Below are positions 61,491-64,000 of a DNA stretch of 64,000 nucleotides, in pieces. The stretch is from JAJEFO01 sp965208685. GTDB taxonomy: Bacteria > Pseudomonadota > Alphaproteobacteria > Rhodobacterales > Rhodobacteraceae. The stretch lies in the NCBI GenBank assembly GCA_965208685.1, contig CBDBPL010000007.1, positions 4,774,001 through 4,838,000 on the forward strand, given 5' to 3'. Under the pieces are notes generated by a model that was not told the origin of the DNA, searched no databases, and saw only the letters and a program-made list of their open reading frames with translations. Numbering within the stretch: position 1 is the first letter of the stretch; each line of letters starts with the position of its first letter. The translations under genes were made by a program, and so were the position numbers.

Positions 61491-62192
61491 ATGGACAGGA
61501 ACCCCGGCAAGATAGTCGTACTGACCGGCGCTGGCGTCTCGGCCGAGAGCGGGCTTGGAACCTTCCGTGACAAGGGAGGTGTCTGGACGCGATACGACTT
61601 GAACGAAGTGGCCACGCCGGAGGGATTCCGGCGCGACCCGGCCAAGGTTCACGAATTCTACAACGCCCGCCGCAAGAACGCTGCCGGGGCGAAGCCGAAC
61701 GCGGCGCATGCCGCGCTTGCAACGCTCGAAAGAGATCATCCGGGCGAGGTCGTGATCATCACGCAAAACGTCGACGCGCTCCATGAAGCGGCGGGGACCC
61801 TCGCGATTCACATGCATGGCAGGCTTGACCGTGCGACCTGCGCATCCTGCGGCGCCGGATGGGATGCGCCCATGGAAATGCATGCCGCCGACCCGTGCCC
61901 CGAATGCTCGGAGCCTGCCACCCGGCCGGACGTCGTCTGGTTCGGCGAAATTCCGCATGCGCTCGACGAGATCGCCAGGCACCTTGACGCGGCCGACGTT
62001 TTTGCGGCCGTAGGCACAAGCGGCCAGGTTCAACCTGCGGCGGGATTCGTGAACGAGGCAAGAAGGGCGGGCGCACACACGATCGAAGTCAACATTGCGC
62101 CGTCAGAAATCTCGGAGCTCTTCCATGAGAGAATCGAGGGGCCGGCAACTCAAAGCGTGCCCCTCTGGGTCGAACGTCTCCTGAACGCGTGA
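61491..62192 (+). CDS. cobB: NAD-dependent protein deacylase (sirtuin)
   Basis: 233-residue sirtuin. GAGVSAESGLGTFRDKGG, ITQNVDALHEAAG and the catalytic His109 (HMHGRLD) are present, with two zinc pairs (Cys117/Cys120 and Cys136/Cys139). Tyr57 and Arg60 (YNAR) are the Y-x-x-R pair that in SIRT5/CobB-type class III enzymes recognises succinyl and malonyl lysine, so desuccinylase activity is expected besides deacetylation. Divergent from pth. Confidence 0.94.
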   Translation: MDRNPGKIVVLTGAGVSAESGLGTFRDKGGVWTRYDLNEVATPEGFRRDPAKVHEFYNARRKNAAGAKPNAAHAALATLERDHPGEVVIITQNVDALHEAAGTLAIHMHGRLDRATCASCGAGWDAPMEMHAADPCPECSEPATRPDVVWFGEIPHALDEIARHLDAADVFAAVGTSGQVQPAAGFVNEARRAGAHTIEVNIAPSEISELFHERIEGPATQSVPLWVERLLNA

Positions 62193-62205
62193 GCACGGCT
62201 TGCCT

Positions 62206-62670
62206 CTATTGTCCCGCGCTTCTTGTCGGCTGGCCGCGTGCGTTGTCGACCGGAACCTCGATTACGACTTCGCCAGCGATCTCGAAGACCAGCGTCAGTG
62301 GCACGGTCTCGCCGTCAACGAGTTCCTGCGTCACGCCCATCAGCATCACGTGGTCGCCACCGCGTGACAGCGTGTGCGTGCCACCCGCTGGAATCGGTAT
62401 GCCAGCCTCGATCTCTCGCATCTTCATGATGCCGCCCTCTTCGACATGCGCATGAATCTGGACCACCGTGGCAGCTGGCGACTCTGCGGTCACCAGGCGA
62501 TCAGCGAGCGTGCCGGTGTTCTCAATCGACATGAAAATCGCACCGGTCGGTGCCCCAGGGCGTGAGGCACGCGCATATGGATCCATGATCTCGATGTCTC
62601 CCGCAAGCAACGGGGAGCCAGGGAGCAGACCCAGAAGGGCAAGGAATCGAACTGAGTTCCAGGCAAGCAT
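62206..62670 (-). CDS. PCuAC-type periplasmic copper chaperone
   Basis: 154-residue exported protein (signal peptide about 1-23) of the DUF461/PCuAC family, which feeds Cu(I) to the CuA centre of cytochrome oxidase. The metal motif is visible as HAHVEEGGIMKMR and later GDHVMLMG, i.e. H-x-M-like His and Met ligands. It is isolated from senC/sco genes here. Convergent with cobB. Confidence 0.9.
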   Translation of the reverse strand: MLAWNSVRFLALLGLLPGSPLLAGDIEIMDPYARASRPGAPTGAIFMSIENTGTLADRLVTAESPAATVVQIHAHVEEGGIMKMREIEAGIPIPAGGTHTLSRGGDHVMLMGVTQELVDGETVPLTLVFEIAGEVVIEVPVDNARGQPTRSAGQ

Positions 62671-63453
62671 TGAGAGGCGAAATAGTCACGGTCGCGCTCG
62701 CCATCAAGCGCTCTGCCGACGTGACTGTGACCAAGCCGCTCGGCGAGTTCCAGTCGGTGCTTGCGGTCCCTTGACGCATCTTCCGCTTCACAGGAGCCGC
62801 GACAGGCCACAATCAGGTTTCAGCAGCGACGCGGGTGCATGCTGATGGTCTGGCTTGGCTGCAGGGGAGAGGCGACGGCCATCAGTCCCGAATGAACGCC
62901 ATTCTGCGAGTGGCAATGCCGAGGGCCGCCGAGCGCTAGGGCCGATGGACGAGCGGCCAGACAAGCACGGGCACGGCCGAGACCGCATGCTCTCCGAGAT
63001 TGAGCGTCTTGCGGCGGAGACTGATCGGATGCCGCGTGGCCGGTGTGCGATCGAGACCACGGAATACTGTCGGGGGTTGTCCAAGAGCCTCTGCGCCTCG
63101 GGCCGATCAAGTGTTCGCTTCGCCGATGCGGTGCGTCTGGCGCTGACGCCCGACCGTCCAGTTTGCGATTGCGTCCAACTCGCGCTCGCGCATCGCATCG
63201 TGTCGGTGCGGCCATGCTGACGGCGGGCCGTCGATTCGCGAACGCCTTGGCCTCGACCGAGCATGGCGGGTCCATCCCGACGCTTGCCGGCTAAGGCAGG
63301 GCGCGATGACTCAACTCGAATGGCACATGAGCCGGGGCTTGGGGCCGCTGCTGTTCGGAGATTGCGAACGGGGGGTGGCGCTGCCGGGCGCAATTCTTGC
63401 ACGTTGCGGATCTCCGCCGTAAGTAGTGCCGAGCGCAATGCGGGCGAGGGACA
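62671..63453. other. Gene-poor region before lysC
   Basis: About 780 bases without a convincing gene. Frames are open on both strands (for example 62820-63275 minus), but start signals and family resemblance are missing; one frame contains SVVSIAHRP, weakly like the end of an ABC ATPase, without Walker motifs. Probably decayed sequence. It also contains the lysC promoter. Confidence 0.4.
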
Positions 63454-64000
63454 ATGCCCATTCTCGTCATGAAATTCGGAGGCACGTCGGTCGCCTCGCC
63501 GGGACGAATCCGGCATGCCGCAGGTCTCGTGCGCCGCGAGGTCGAGAACGGGCACGAGGTGATTGTCATCGTCTCGGCAATGTCCGGAAAGACGAACGAG
63601 CTGGTCGGCTGGGTCGAGGAGACATCGCGCTTCTACGATGCCCGCGAATACGATGCCGTGGTGTCGTCGGGCGAACAGGTCACCGCCGGGCTCATGGCGC
63701 TGACGTTGCAGGAGATGGAGATTCCGGCCCGGTCGTGGGCCGGCTGGCAGGTGCCCGTGCGGACCGACAGCGCCCATGCCGCGGCGCGCATCGAGGACAT
63801 CGAGACCGACAACATCACGGCCAAGTTCGCCGAGGGCATGAAGGTCGCGGTTGTCGCCGGCTTCCAGGGCATCTCGCCCGAAGGGCGCGTCACGACTCTC
63901 GGTCGCGGCGGCTCCGACACTACCGCGGTCGCCTTTGCAGCCGCATTCGGAGCCGAGCGCTGCGACATCTACACGGATGTCGACGGGGTCTACACGACCG
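63454..64000 (+). CDS. lysC: Aspartate kinase (5' part)
   Basis: First 182 codons of aspartokinase, the entry enzyme of lysine, methionine and threonine synthesis; the gene runs off the window. VMKFGGTSVASPGRIRHAAG, the phosphate-binding loop IVIVSAMSGKTNELVGW, SSGEQVTAGLMAL, VVAGFQGISPEGRVTTLGRGGSD and AERCDIYTDVDGVYTT follow family order. GAGGG lies before the ATG at 63454. No other biosynthetic neighbour is seen on the left. Confidence 0.95.
   Translation, partial: MPILVMKFGGTSVASPGRIRHAAGLVRREVENGHEVIVIVSAMSGKTNELVGWVEETSRFYDAREYDAVVSSGEQVTAGLMALTLQEMEIPARSWAGWQVPVRTDSAHAAARIEDIETDNITAKFAEGMKVAVVAGFQGISPEGRVTTLGRGGSDTTAVAFAAAFGAERCDIYTDVDGVYTT

Noticed and set aside
62990..63080. Minus-strand SVVSIAHRP resembling an ABC ATPase end
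   Set aside because: No Walker A, signature or Walker B sequence in any nearby frame; too short to call a pseudogene.

Overview
The window looks like a chromosomal segment of a high-GC alphaproteobacterium, most likely a member of the Rhodobacterales (Roseobacter/Rhodobacter-like). The grounds are gene content and order: a DUF484 gene coupled to xerC, an atpI-atpB-atpE-atpF'-atpF operon with a b' subunit, an HPPD beginning MGPFPHDAPK, a urease locus next to urtABCDE, and several TRAP, TTT and ABC solute uptake systems. This placement is inference. About 90% of the bases are coding. Several gene-poor stretches, one frameshifted gene and two partial duplications suggest ongoing gene decay.

Layout. 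1-8.7 kb: a TRAP transporter (dctPQM) with a decayed copy of the dctP 3' end, then an aldehyde dehydrogenase, a beta-etherase-like glutathione transferase, a short-chain dehydrogenase and a two-domain OsmC-like protein. 9.3-17.7 kb: a tightly packed operon with a tripartite tricarboxylate transporter (tctCBA), a rhamnonate-dehydratase-like enolase, a semialdehyde dehydrogenase, a DapA-like aldolase/dehydratase, a GntR/FCD regulator and a PdxA2-like dehydrogenase; together these read as a complete sugar-acid catabolic unit. 17.9-24.4 kb (minus strand): xerC, DUF484, a broken class III aminotransferase with a tandemly duplicated start, a GlcD/Dld-like flavoprotein and an exported metallo-beta-lactamase-fold protein. 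24.5-27.6 kb: glpK, then rlmH, rsfS and cueR. 27.6-33.9 kb: copA, then a divergent Mn/Fe ABC transporter (sitABCD-like).

33.9-45.5 kb is a nitrogen-scavenging locus: the urea ABC transporter urtABCDE on the minus strand and ureDABCEFG on the plus strand, so that imported urea is hydrolysed by the neighbouring urease. An ankyrin-repeat gene follows. 46.7-52.0 kb: a LacI-family regulator divergent from dctQM, an M24 (creatinase/prolidase-fold) enzyme and dctP, with a clear LacI-type operator. 52.1-53.8 kb: an Lrp/AsnC regulator divergent from hppD (tyrosine degradation) with two 15-bp Lrp-type palindromes between them. 53.8-57.3 kb: a 944-residue membrane protein carrying six 69-residue tandem repeats, and an ArsR regulator. 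57.4-60.1 kb: the F0 part of the ATP synthase. 60.2-64 kb: a DUF2237 protein, pth, a sirtuin deacylase, a PCuAC copper chaperone and the start of lysC, cut by the window edge.

The most promising leads for undescribed biology are the TTT/enolase/aldolase/PdxA2 cluster with unusual active-site residues, the TRAP/ALDH/LigF-like GST/SDR/OsmC cluster, the TRAP-linked M24 enzyme that lacks a metal-binding Glu, the repeat-expanded membrane protein, and two promoters that appear to drive leaderless mRNAs (copA and the lrp gene). I saw no tRNA, rRNA, CRISPR array, intact insertion sequence or replication origin.
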